A stretch of DNA of 64,000 nucleotides, taken from contig NC_092671.1 of the NCBI RefSeq assembly GCF_964355755.1, forward strand, positions 33,499,304-33,563,303, written 5' to 3'. The notes beneath the pieces are model-generated. The model worked only from the letters and a program-made list of their open reading frames with translations, was not told the origin of the DNA and did not search any database. This document shows, in pieces, positions 45,038 to 56,704 of the stretch. Position 1 is the first letter of the stretch, and each line of letters opens with the position of its first letter. The translations under genes and the position numbers were made by a program. The stretch is from Antedon mediterranea. Its lineage: Eukaryota; Echinodermata; Crinoidea; Comatulida; Antedonidae.

Positions 45038-48000
45038 TTTTATCCCTATCTTCGTCTTCTGTCCTCTGAAACTAGTTTTACAGAAAAAAAGTGCAATAAG
45101 ATAATGATACAATAAAACAATCATACATTTGAATGTGTAAAATATAATTTTAGCAATTTAGTTTACAACTTTTTGTAATTTTAGACCTTACCTACTTATT
45201 TTGACAATTAATAAATAATCGTCAGAGTTCAACAATCGCTGTGCGATTTATAATCGTTACAAATAATTAAAGCGCATGAGCATGATTCTTATATATAGCA
45301 TGAAATAGTCTAAAACATAATTAATGTTTATGAATGCAATAGAGAAAATAATTTCATAAGGTGCAAGATGAATACTTGCTTATCAAGTAAACAGATCAGC
45401 GTCAAGAAAACAAAACATTGAGATGCAATTTTATTTGCCGGAGCCAGACCGGAGCCGAATCGGAGCACATTTGAACGATGCTTAATACTACTTTTCTTTT
45501 TTAGGCTTAACAGTTGTACCCACTAGAGATTTTGATAATAATTCAATTGAAATAGGAAAATATTAATAATTATATTAATGATAAGTTAAAGGAAGCCATG
45601 TTGTGCAACATGACGATGATTCTGGAGGAGGAGGTTATGTGAGATTGGTTGTTATAGTTAGGGTTTTAGTTATCTCAAAGCTAAGGCCAGGCTATGCTTA
45701 TGGACAAGTACTGCATAATATAAAGTATATATACTGAAAATTATGGTTGAGGAGGAGGAAGTTAATTATTGCATTTATATATTATTATAACGCATTACAA
45801 AATGACTCACTTTATACTTTAATCAATCTAACTTACCGTTAGCGTTATTTACAACAAGAATATGGACACATTAATTATAGATTATTAGTTCCAAGTCATT
45901 AACAAAAAATATATAATGGATCGAGCAAATACTGAAATGAATTCATTTTTTTCAGTTCGTATTTCTCTTTCTTCAACCTACCAATTCGGTTAACTCCCCT
46001 TTGACCTACTCTTCCTTGGAATATCTCTGTAAAGAATTGAAAAAAACCTGTACTTTAATTGAAACATTTGACAATATACATTGACTTTATTGTGTTTTCC
46101 TATGTATTTGTCACATTTCTACATAGCTATGTCGATAATTGTTTATACTATTTAGGAGTAGGTTTGCAAATTTATTACATTTTAACGCTGTTCTTTTTGA
46201 CTGTTTTATTGCAATGTTTTATTCCTACTCACCTCCATCCCGACGAATTCTGCTACCATGTTCTTCTGAAATGCAATAAAACAAGAATACACACGATCAT
46301 GTATGCTTCACTATCATTTTTTAAACATTCTGTTATGGTGCCAAATAATGGCCTATAATTAGTTTGTTCCTTTATTATGTTATCCACTTGTACATAGTTA
46401 CTGAAGTGAGGTTTTCTATTTTCTTTTATAATATGCTATAATTAAATTGATTGGTCTTTATGTAGTCTGTTGCTGAAGAAAAATGACGTTGTATCAAGAT
46501 GATCGTCATCACTGGTATGACCTGAAATGCAGTAGGCCTACATTATGGAAGTTAATGGCAGCCATGATGTGCAACATGGCGATGGTTCTGGAAAAGGAGG
46601 TTATGTGAGATGGGTTTTTAGGTTAGGAGTTTAGTTACTAAAGCTAAGGCCGTAAAGATAGGCTTATGGCCAATAGATACTGTATAGTATACGTTTTTAT
46701 GCAGATTATTATGGAGGAGGAAGTTAGTTGGTGCATTTAATTATTATGATAACGCATTGCAACATAACGCTAACTTTTATACGTTATTTGATAACATACC
46801 GTTAGCGTTATTTACAATAGGATTATTAACACATTAATTATAGATTATTAGTTCCAAGTCATTAAAAAAAATATATAATGGATCCAACAAATACTGAAAT
46901 GAATTCATTTTTTTCAATTTGTATTTTTCTTTCTTCAACCTACCAATTCGGTTAACTCCCTTTTGACCTCCTCTTCCTTGGAATATCTCTGTAAAGAATT
47001 GAAAAAAACCTGTACTTTAATTGAAACATTTGACAATATACATTGACTTTATTGTGTTTTCCTATGTATTTGTCACATTTCTACATAGCTATGTCGATAA
47101 TTGTTTATACTATTTAGGAGTAGGTTTGCAAATGTATTACATTTTAACGCTGTTCTTTTTGACTGTTTTATTGCAATGTTTTATTCCTACTCACCTCCAT
47201 CCCGACCACATTCTGTTATGGTGCCAAATAATGGCCTATAATTAGTTTGTTCCTTCATTATGTTATCCACTTGTACATAGTTACTGAAGTGAGGTTTTCT
47301 AAGCTAAATCAAAACGATAAAGTAAAACAGCCAGAGAAGTTAGCAGAGCTTTCGAGCAACACTAGCCCTTCATCAGTGCAAGTGAAGGAATTTGGATAAC
47401 GTCATATGCAGCATAAGTGCTGCTTGGGTGGACAGGAATACAAGAAATACAACAAAAGGAGAAAGGGTGGTGAATGGTGGGTGGAGACTGAATAAGAGTA
47501 GAAAACAAAGAAGGTAGCTTGGTAGAGATATAAACAATTTTGGAATGAAACTAAAAAACAGCTTAAATGGTGGTTAATATTGAAACTTAAATTTTGGTAG
47601 TAATAATTTTACCGATCTGGGATTATGTTCTTAATGTTAAGTCCAAAAGGTTTTGTGGTAGTAATTCCCAGTGGTTTTTATTTTATTTTTATTTTATTCA
47701 GTTGTCAACCAACAGCGATGAAACCGCCACTAACAGGTTGAATCTAAACATAATAAACTATAAAATGTATTCAAATAAACAACAAAAACATAAACAATGA
47801 TCACAACATTAAAAAGATTTAACAATTTTACCCTTAAATACATTTAAACTATCATAAAATAAATCAATATCCAAACAAGTAACCTATTAAATGTGTTAGG
47901 TAACCGCTGAAAAATACCTCGTTTTGTGCATTCAACACGACCACAAGGAACGTGAAGCAAACACTTGCTGCGAGTACAAGTTGGTATATTCAACTTAAAC

Positions 48001-51000
48001 AAAGCAACAATAGGACAATCATAAACGGAATTGAATGAGTTGTATAAAAAAAACCATATCAAAAACAACACTACGATTTTCAAGAGGAATAAGAGAAACA
48101 TAATAATTAGGACAAGTGCGAGTAAGGAATCTAATGAATTTGTTCTGAACATTATAAACACGCTGAGATTGAGTACAAGAAATTGAATTAAAAATGACTG
48201 AACAGTATTCCAGGTGGGGGCACACGACTGAACGGTACAATGATGTTAATGCTCCACCATTGCCCATGAATCTACAGTTCCTCCATAACAAACCCAGCAT
48301 TCTATTTGCCTTAGATACAACATAATTAAAATGTAAACAAAAATTTAACTTACTATCAATTAAAACTCCTAAATCCCTTTGAGAATTAACATAATCTAAT
48401 TCCTGATCATTCAACTTATATTTGGTTATAATAGGCTTTGTTTTCAGAGTGATACACACAGATTTGCATTTGCTTATTTTTAAAGAAACTTTCCATGTCT
48501 CAGCCCATCCCACAAGAGAATCTAGATCCTCTTGCAGCAGATGAGCGTCGTCAAGTGAAGAGATTACTTTAAACAACTTAAGGTCATCAGCAAACAGAAG
48601 TGATTGTGAAATCTTAAAAACAGAAGGAAGGTCATTAATATACAAATTAAAAAGCAAGGGGCCAATAATTGACCCATGCGGAAACCCAGAAAGTACAGGA
48701 AGCCACTCAGAACAGTTTCCACTGATGACTACCCTCTGCTTCCTGTCAGTCAAATAATCTGAAAACCATTTAAGAAGATTGCCTTTTAAACCCAACTTTG
48801 AAATCTTAAAAACAAGTAAATCATGAGGGACCGAGTCAAATGCTCTAGAAAAATCAGTGTAGACCACATCACATTGCTTCTGACTATTCAAAGCATTGTA
48901 TGCTGTAGAAAGAAGCAATGCGAGGTTGGTCTGACACGATCTTCCAGGAATAAAACCATGCTGAACCGAAGTAATAACTGAACTTATGTTTAAAAACCGC
49001 ATCGTGAACAATTGGTTCGAACAATTTCGATAAAGTAGGCAACAGAGAAACAGGACTGTAATTTTCCATTGCCTTTTTGGAGCCACTTTTGTGAATTGGC
49101 AAGACATTAGCAAATTTCCATGTCATAGGGAAAATTCCAGAGGTTATTGAAAGCTGGTAAATTTTGGAAAGAGGATATGAAAGTGGAGATGCGGCTGATC
49201 TAAGAAGAGTATTACTAATTTGGTCATTACCAATGGCCTTATGAATATTAACATTACCAACTGCTAATTCTACAGAATGTCGATCTACTACTAATGTTGA
49301 CATATTATCAATTGAATAATCAGGAAGATCAGGACATTCTTGCATTCCATGCAAAGAATTATCACTAAAAAAGGAATGAAAAAAAGTATTAAATAAAAAT
49401 GCTTTTTCAGAGTCTGATTCAACAGAAATATTTCCCCGTGACATAACCGAAGGAAAATCACTAGTCTTGTTTTTACATTTCAACCAACTCTCCAGAATCT
49501 CTTTTTATTCGAACCAATTTGTTCAGCAAGTGATTTAAGATAACTATTATATTTTCTTTAACAAAGGTTCTTAAATGAGCGTCGAGCAAAACTAAAATTA
49601 CTTTGAGTCATACGATTGTTGTTTTTCTTCATAAATCTGAAGCACCTTTCTTACTCATACAATACTTTACGTAGTTCTTTATCAAACCATGGAGGTAGTT
49701 TCCTTCTCTTTCTAACTTTAGGGACAACGTCCTTGATAGCAGCGATTAAAAGATCGTAAAATAATTCAACAGCATCGTTAATATTTCCATTAAAATTAAT
49801 TAAATTCCATGGTACATAATTTAGTGTATTGCACAAATCATCCAGATTCATATTTTTAAAATTGTAGAATATTCTATCATTAAAATTGTTAACATTATTA
49901 TTGCACCTCGTATTAAACAAATGATAATCAATTCGTATTGATGAGTGATCAGAATCAAATATGTCATCAGCAGTGTAAACATTTTCAGATAGATTTTGGC
50001 TGCTAATAACCAAATCTAAAATTTTATCTAAACGTGTTGGAAATGTGTTACACTGTAAAAGTCCACAACTGTCCAAGAGAACGTCAATTAAATGTTCACC
50101 CATAGAATTACAAGGTTTACTTTGTCTATATTATTATATATATATATATATATATATTTTAAACTATTTTTATTTAAAAATTGTATTTGATCGTTCGACG
50201 AGTTGCAGATACTCACGTGTACTTCGAATGATTCGGTCGCCGGCTATTAGATAGAAACAAAATATATACTTATGTCAACGATTATCTGCCAGTCATTTTT
50301 ATGGTCAAAGCCTTGTTGGCACAGGACTGGAAATGGTAAATTTAATCACGGTAGCTTTACCTAATTTCATCGGAAGCTTTGACTATCGTTCGTTTTAACG
50401 TAATGTAATGTACTAATGTAACCGTGATGCTAAAAACAACGATTGACATATAACATGTGTGATAACATGAGTCGCACGCGCTTGGATCGGACGTTTTAGC
50501 CAGCGTAGTTAATGTTACCGATACATTTCAAGTTCTATTGGGCAGGTAGTGGTTGGTCAAGTTAACCATCGGAATTGCTTAGTTTAACCATAAGGGATTT
50601 TTGCTTGGTAAATTTAGTCGCCGGCGCTGTTAATATGACCAAATTAGGTCCAGTGCGATCGAGGCTTTAGACTTCAGTTTATCTAACTGGCGCCTTATAC
50701 ACTGTTCATGATTTCATTACACGTTTTGAAAATATAACGCCTTACACACCATCCACACCTACTTTTCCTCTCCCTCACGACGACATTTTTTTTTCAATTA
50801 AGGTACCACATATACAATTTAGCATTTTGCATATTCAAAATGTCTAAATGTTATGTAACCTTCTTACACTGTACTAAACTAAGCACATTATTTTGATTTC
50901 CTAAATTGTCTTTGATCCTTCTACAAGTTGCAGTTACTTACGTTGCTCCTGATGGATTTGGTCAACGCCTATAGAATAACAATGAAACAAAAGTACATCG

Positions 51001-52838
51001 ATATATACAAAAATCAACCGGTAATATACTAAATATATAGGCCTATTAATTTAAAAGGATAAAGATAATGAAATCTGTGAGAATAAGAAATAGCCTCCGT
51101 AATCAATCGGAACTGGAACATTTTGCTTTATATGCAGATGCCCTAACCATATTTATTTATTTATGTACATTAAACCAAAAAGTGTAACATATGCCTGAAC
51201 CTGACTTAGCTTTATATCTATATCTGACAGAAATAAAACATTGTCTCTTAAGAAAAACATGTATAAAAATAAGTAAATTAAACATGCAACATTAGAGATC
51301 GACAAAGAGATTATTTAACAATTTGTAAACTTCTTTATTTTTTATTTCCATTCTAAAATTCTTTTCTTAGAGGAAGGAAACACAAACTGATTTATCTTTA
51401 CAACCGATACTCACCTATATCTCGGCGGATTCTGTTATAAGCTGAAATGCATCCTGCATTGAAATAGAAGTATGTAATTAAAGTATATGTATTTAATAAC
51501 CAATTCATTATTTAATATTATTACTTGATAACAATAGCAGTATGCAATAAAACTGAAAATGTAATAATAATAGGTCATCGATAAAGTACTATGAGAAAAT
51601 AAGTAAACATTTAATCCTCCGAGAGCGGAGAAGGTATCCGAGAATATAGATTCGCACTGAGCACAAGGGATTGTTTGTGGAGGGAAACTATTACGTTGAG
51701 CTAGAGGAGTAAGGCCTCTCATTTTTACTATACCCTGTTTTCCAGTCGACGTTGAGTTACGTTAAGTTGAGTTGAATTTTCAAATCGTTAAAGTTGAAAA
51801 TAAATATAATTTTATATCGATTATCGTGTCGGATCGCTAATATTTACACACTTTTACGCGATCGTTGATTGTTCATGGTTTCTTGGTTTTCGAGCGTTGA
51901 GTTATAATAAAATATATATATTTTATACTTACTTGCACCTTCCAAGCCACGACAACCTTTTTCTTCAGAGTCATACAAATTAGAAAGAGTTAGATAGTAA
52001 TTAAGGTAAATGGCGTGTACACTTGAATACAAAGGATATTTAAAAACAAAGTGAAACAAATTGTATACTTAAAACCGATTTTCCACTAAACGAATTTGTT
52101 CGCGCGAATTCAACGTATCGCAGAAAATAAAATCGTGTTTTCCACTACAAGAGAGGCGATTTTCATATTCATGGCGTATCTTCTGAGCTGAAGCGAAGAG
52201 CTCAATGAACTAGAATTCGTCACAGAGAAGGATTTGGAAAATGGAAACATGAATACGCACACGTATAAGCCTAAAGCCGATTTTCCACTAGGCGAATTTG
52301 TTCGCGCGAATCAAAAGCGCCAGCTTATACGCATGCGTATAGATGTTTCCATCTTCCAAATCCCTCTATACGCATGTGTATAAGCTGACGCTTTCGATTC
52401 GCGCGAACAAATTCGCCTAGTGGAAAATCGGCTTAAGCTGACGCGTTAGATTCGCGCGAACACATTTGCCTAGTGTGAAAATCGGCTTACTTACTCTGGC
52501 ATTGCCCAAATTCAGGCTCCAATAAGAATACGACCAAAAATACTACGACCAACGTTTGTAATCTTCTGAAAATTGTACTAAAAATATTAGTTTAAAAACA
52601 AAACATGGGATTAATAAGGTCAGTGAATATTTAAGCACCTACTCCGCTTCGGCTCTAGATCAAGTACAGTATTAACGACTTTTCGTTTACAGTACGCGCC
52701 ACGCGCATAGTATAGCCGGCTAGCCACGTAGAGCAGCGTGAAGACGAAACAGTGAGATGCGATTTTATTAGCCGCAGCCAGGACCGGAGTAGATATGAAA
52801 GACGCTTTAGTTGGTACTTACAATTGAGCAGCTGCCAT
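45038..52838 (-). CDS. Secreted micro-exon gene, copy 3
   Basis: Exons in transcript order: 52838-52822 (17 nt), 52565-52495 (71), 51962-51933 (30), 51453-51415 (39), 50968-50942 (27), 50243-50217 (27) and 45058-45038 (21). All donors are GTAAGT or GTGAGT. Exons 1-6 encode the same residues as copy 2. Exon 7 is more diverged (QDEDRDK), yet keeps length, phase and an open frame. The exon 6-7 intron is long, with the LINE at 47675-50130 and a tandem duplication at 45540-47300. As in copy 1, an earlier acceptor for exon 7 would lead straight to a stop codon. No later exon was found. Function unknown; secretion is inferred from the signal peptide. Confidence 0.65.
45540..47300. repeat. Two-copy tandem duplication, about 960-bp spacing
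   Basis: Segments starting near 45590 and 46550 share GTTATGTGAGAT, AATATATAATGGATC, a long CATTGACTTTATTGTGTTTTC block and a TTAGTTTGTTCCTT end. The second copy lacks about 75 bp present at 46252-46330. Similar short open frames in both come from the duplication and have no recognisable domain. Confidence 0.75.
47675..50130 (-). mobile_element. Jockey-superfamily LINE, 5'-truncated, copy B
   Basis: Same element as at 33330-35785, with the same frameshifts and the same truncation next to a (TA)n tract. It is therefore a duplicate made with the surrounding DNA, not an independent insertion. The encoded pieces read identically in the two copies. Confidence 0.85.
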
Positions 52839-52886
52839 GATGGTTAGATGTCGAACGTCAGTTTATTACGAATGGTTCATGTATCG

Positions 52887-52894
52887 ACTTTATA
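52887..52894 (-). promoter_or_regulatory. TATA box of micro-exon gene copy 3
   Basis: TATAAAGT on the minus strand, about 49 nt upstream of the start codon, in the conserved promoter block. Confidence 0.6.
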
Positions 52895-53032
52895 CCCTCT
52901 TTTATCTAAACCGATGCAATAATAGTAATAGATATACATATTCCAAATAGAATTAAATGATAGCTGATATTTAAAAAATCTAAACATAAATATACAAATC
53001 TATTTATCTAACGTAATTTACGATGTTCGTTA

Positions 53033-53263
53033 TTGTTGTTATTCGAATATCATTAATTAAAACAATGTTTATACTTTTAAATATATTTAGTTTAAGTGTG
53101 CTTATTGTTTTTATATGGTGTATGAAATAATAATTAAAATAACTGACACCTGCTGTAAGAAATATTTTCCAAACCATTCTTTAGAAAAATTGGGGAATTG
53201 TATTGAATAGCTATCATCACAATAAAGTTAGTGAGAAAATTTACAATTTTTTGGATCCAATAA
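53033..53263. repeat. Upstream block of copy 3 (single unit)
   Basis: One copy of the block present twice upstream of copies 1 and 2. It ends in CCAATAAGTAC, where the Gmr1-like element is inserted. Confidence 0.65.
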
Positions 53264-53267
53264 GTAC

Positions 53268-53398
53268 TGTGATGGGTTTGTCACACGGAAGTGAGCCCTC
53301 TAGAGTAAAAGAGGAGATGGATAAAGATGGACGACAACTACAACGTGTTTTGTTATGTTCTTATTGTTGGTTTCAGCCTAACGAGCGAGCCCGTAACA
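53268..53398 (+). repeat. 5' LTR of the Gmr1-like element
   Basis: 131 bp, TGTGATGGG to CGTAACA. It is followed by AATAGGGGGGTCATCCGGG, the presumed primer-binding region, whose tRNA I cannot name. Confidence 0.9.
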
Positions 53399-53750
53399 AA
53401 TAGGGGGGTCATCCGGGAACAAAGTGCGGAATTGTAGTTGTAGATCGAACCGATGGTAATTTTAGTTACTTATTCTAAGCTGGTTTTAGGTTTAGAGGCG
53501 TTTTATAACGAACGAGGTTTGGCGGTCGTCGAGCCAGTACACTGTGTTGTTGTTTTAGGCTTGTGTAGGCTTGCCTGTGATACTAGAAGTCGGTTTGGCT
53601 TTGATTTTAGGGGTCTAGTTATTGAGACCACGGCGCACGGTAGGTTTAATACTGTGTGGGCTTGGCAGGTATTTCATTACTGGTGCCTTAATTATCGTCA
53701 TATTGGTTATTTTAACCTGTGTTTTTGTTTGTTTGTTTCGAATAGAAACT

Positions 53751-54899
53751 ATGTCAGAAAGTGATTTTGACGAGGAATTTTTGGATAGCATGTCCATTGA
53801 GGTGGTAGCTCAGCTATCAGAGGAGCGTTTGCGACTCCTAGGTACTAGGGTTGGAGCATCTATAAATGATTCCATGAATAAATATGACTTGATAAATGTG
53901 ATTGGAAATCATGTTGGTTTAATTACACATGAATCCGTAAAAACTGCGGGGAATGAGGTCGAGTTGGCTAGAATCGAGTTGGAACGTGAAAAATTAATGT
54001 TTGAAAGAAGAAAAATAGAAATTTTAGAGATGCAAACTCAAAGAGAAATGGAAAAAGAAAAACATGAATTTGAGTTAAGGAAATTAGAATTAGCTAACCA
54101 AATGGGTCACACACGGGTTTCTACACCTAATGATTCAGAGATTACTCAGAATATTAAATGGGTTCCCAAGTTTAATGAGGACGAGGTAGAGACATATTTT
54201 TTAGCTTTTGAGAAAATTGCTAATAGATTAAAGTGGCCTGCTAGACACTGGACTGTGTTGTTACAAACTGCTCTTGTGGGTAAAGCCCAAGAGGTATTTT
54301 CTGCATTGGCTGATGATCAATGTGAAAGCTATGATGCGGTTAAAACTGCTGTTTTGTCAGCTTATGAGTTAGTTCCAGAGGCGTATCGTCAGAAATTTAG
54401 GAACTTAGGTAAACCTTATGATCAAACGTTTACAGAATTTGCACGTAAGAAGCAGATTCTTTTTGATAGATGGTGTAGTTCGGAAGGAGTAAAGGGTGAA
54501 TTTGGAAAGCTTCGTGAGCTTATGTTAGTTGAGGAGTTTAAATCTTGTTCCCCTACTGAAGTTCGTACACATCTAGAGGAGCAGAAAGTTGATAATTTAA
54601 TGAAAGCGGCTTCTGTTGCCGATAATTACGTGCTCACGCACAAGGTAGTGATTACCAAATCGGTTTCAAAATTTGTTGATGATTCTAAGGTCCAAAGCAG
54701 GCAGAAAACTACAGTTAATAGTAGTAGTAAATTTGTCAGAACTTGTTTTTACTGCAAGAAAAAGGGTCATATAAAGGCATATTGCTGGTTGTTTCAAAGC
54801 AAAGCTAAAGGGGATAATAAGAAACCCCAATCACTTCCAAACACGTTAGTAAATACAGTCCCGTTGAAAGTGACAGCGTTGATGAAAATGAGAAGTTGA
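53751..54899 (+). CDS. Gmr1-like gag (capsid and zinc knuckle)
   Basis: I chose the ATG at 53751 (MSESDFDEEFLDSM) because the open frame upstream is hydrophobic and unlike gag. An acidic N-terminus is followed by a coiled-coil-like charged stretch (LEREKLMFERRKIEI, about residues 80-120). Next comes a capsid segment with WPARHWTVLLQTALVGKAQE and YELVPEAYRQKFR, similar to the SCAN domain. Published work (recalled) derives SCAN from a Gmr1-like gag. It ends with one zinc knuckle CFYCKKKGHIKAYC (about 54743-54784), whose role in packaging is to bind RNA. Protease continues in another frame from about 54860, by frameshifting or mutation. Confidence 0.8.
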   Translation: MSESDFDEEFLDSMSIEVVAQLSEERLRLLGTRVGASINDSMNKYDLINVIGNHVGLITHESVKTAGNEVELARIELEREKLMFERRKIEILEMQTQREMEKEKHEFELRKLELANQMGHTRVSTPNDSEITQNIKWVPKFNEDEVETYFLAFEKIANRLKWPARHWTVLLQTALVGKAQEVFSALADDQCESYDAVKTAVLSAYELVPEAYRQKFRNLGKPYDQTFTEFARKKQILFDRWCSSEGVKGEFGKLRELMLVEEFKSCSPTEVRTHLEEQKVDNLMKAASVADNYVLTHKVVITKSVSKFVDDSKVQSRQKTTVNSSSKFVRTCFYCKKKGHIKAYCWLFQSKAKGDNKKPQSLPNTLVNTVPLKVTALMKMRS

Positions 54900-55363
54900 T
54901 CCAATCTTCAGGTCCAGAAAAAGTGCGAAAGCTATTTAAGCCTTTCTTCTCTACTGGTTCTGTAGCATTGATCAACGATGTGAATCTGAGTAAAGTTCGT
55001 GTCTTAAGAGACACAGGGGCGTCATAATCCCTGATAATAGAATCGGCATTGTCATTTTCAAACGACTCTTCTGCTGGAGCAAGTGTGCTCATCCAAGGTG
55101 TTGAAGGGGGTTATAAGGAAGTCCCACTTCATGTAATTCGGATTGAAACAGATATTGTTAGCGGAGATTTTGTTGTTGGTGTCGTTCCGAGTGTTCCAGT
55201 ATGGGGTGTCACACTCCTTTTGGGGAATGATTTGGCCGGAGACAGAGTGACAGTAGAACCGGTTGTGTGCAAAAGTCCTGTTGAAGACAAAAGCACGGTG
55301 TGTTTAGAGAAAGAATTATCATGTGTTTCCATCATGTGCGGTGACACGATCTATGGCAAATAA
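54860..55363 (+). pseudogene. Gmr1-like protease
   Basis: Retropepsin-type protease in the -1 frame relative to gag. The active-site loop RDTGAS is at 55007-55024 and is followed immediately by TAA (55025-55027), where a CAA would be expected. The rest continues open, with GVTLLLGNDLAGDRV near the C-terminus. A frameshift near 55325-55340 leads into the integrase part. Confidence 0.75.
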
Positions 55364-56620
55364 AACCATAGATGAGGATGAGAGTATTGACTTATGTGAT
55401 AGTTTTTACGGAGACATTACGGATCGCGTTTCCCAAGAGGCTGTCTGCTCAGGTCCCGAGTCACACACTGCCCAGGCTGAACAACAGCACCCAAAAGTGT
55501 GTGATTTCGGTCCGACAGTTCTCAATCGGTCCAGGTTAGTGGAAGAGCAGAGTAAAGATCCTGATTTGGTGTCATTTGGTCAGCAAGCTCTTTCTGTAGA
55601 GGAAATGTCTATTGTTCCTGTTTGTTATTATATAAAGGATGGCATACTTATGCGTAAGTGGAGGCCACCAGATATTCCAAGTAGTGATGTTTGGAATGAG
55701 ATTCACCAGATAGTTATTCCTAGTGGATACCGTCAGGATATTATTGGTATTGCGCATGATGATCCTCTTTCAGGTCATTTAGGTGTAAAAAAACGGTAGA
55801 CAAAATTCTCAGGCATTTCTTTTGGCCAGGTCTTAGAAAAGATGTGTCTAACTATTGTAAATCCTGTCATGCGTGTCAGGTAGTGGGGAAGCCTAATCAA
55901 AAGGTTCCAGTAGCCCCACCTAAGCCTATTCCTGCATTCGGTGAACCATTTTCAAGGGTTATTGTTGATTGTGTGGGTCCATTACCACGTACTAAAAATG
56001 GAAATGAGTATATATTAACAATAAAGTGTGCATCAAGTAGGTTTCCAGAAGCGATTCCTCTTAGGCGTATTACAGCTAAGAATGTTGTTAAAGCATTGGT
56101 AAAATTCTTTACATGGGTAGGATTGCCTAAAGCTGTTCAGTCCGATCAAGGATCAAACTTCATGTCAAAGATATTTAAACAAGTCTTAGAGCAGTTAGGT
56201 GTTGCCCATATAAATTCAAGTGCTTACCATCCACAGTCTCAAGGGGCACTTGAGAGATTTCATCAAACACTTAAGAATATGATTAAAACCTATTGTTTTC
56301 AATGTGAAAAGGAATGGGATGAGGGAGTTCCCTTATTGTTATTTGCTGTTCGTGAAACAGTGCAAGAGTCCTTAGGGTTTAGCCCATTTGAGTTGGTGTA
56401 TGGTCATTCGGTCCGAGGCCCTCTTAAAATAGTCAAAGAAAGGCTGTTAGGGAATGCAGAAGAGTCTGTATCGATACTAGATTATGTGTCTGAATTTCGT
56501 GATCGATTAAATCGTGCTCGTGAGATGGCTAGAAAGAATCTTGTGAAGGCTCAGGGTAAAATGAAGAGATTGTTTGATAGTAAATCAGAAAAGAGAAGCT
56601 TTAGTTCAGGTGAAGTGTAG
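55340..56620 (+). pseudogene. Gmr1-like integrase
   Basis: It begins after AVTRSM. The zinc-binding histidines (AHDDPLSGHLG) precede a frameshift in a run of seven A at about 55787-55793. The cysteines (YCKSCHAC) follow in the other frame. The catalytic triad is intact: Asp in IVDCVGPL (55967), Asp in QSDQGSNF (56144) and Glu in GALERFHQ (56252), a DD35E spacing. The frame ends at TAG 56618-56620, but the downstream sequence to the reverse transcriptase stays open in the same frame. Without that stop and the frameshifts it would form one polyprotein. Confidence 0.8.
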
Positions 56621-56704
56621 TTATGTTGCCTCTTCAGTCAACCATTATCTGCAATATTTGCTGGTCCTTACAAAGTATTAGAAAGAGTAGGAGAAGTTGA
56701 ATAT

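Larger units (their letters stand above)
47310..52945. repeat. Segmental duplication, copy B
   Basis: Partner of 32968-39770. It lacks the L2-like insertion and preserves its empty site at about 51068. It keeps about 130 bp (51727-51850) deleted in copy A. Confidence 0.85.

Noticed and set aside
46059-46358. Paired hydrophobic frames at 46059 and 47021
   Set aside because: They are the same tandem-duplicated AT-rich sequence. Hydrophobic translations are expected from T-rich DNA.
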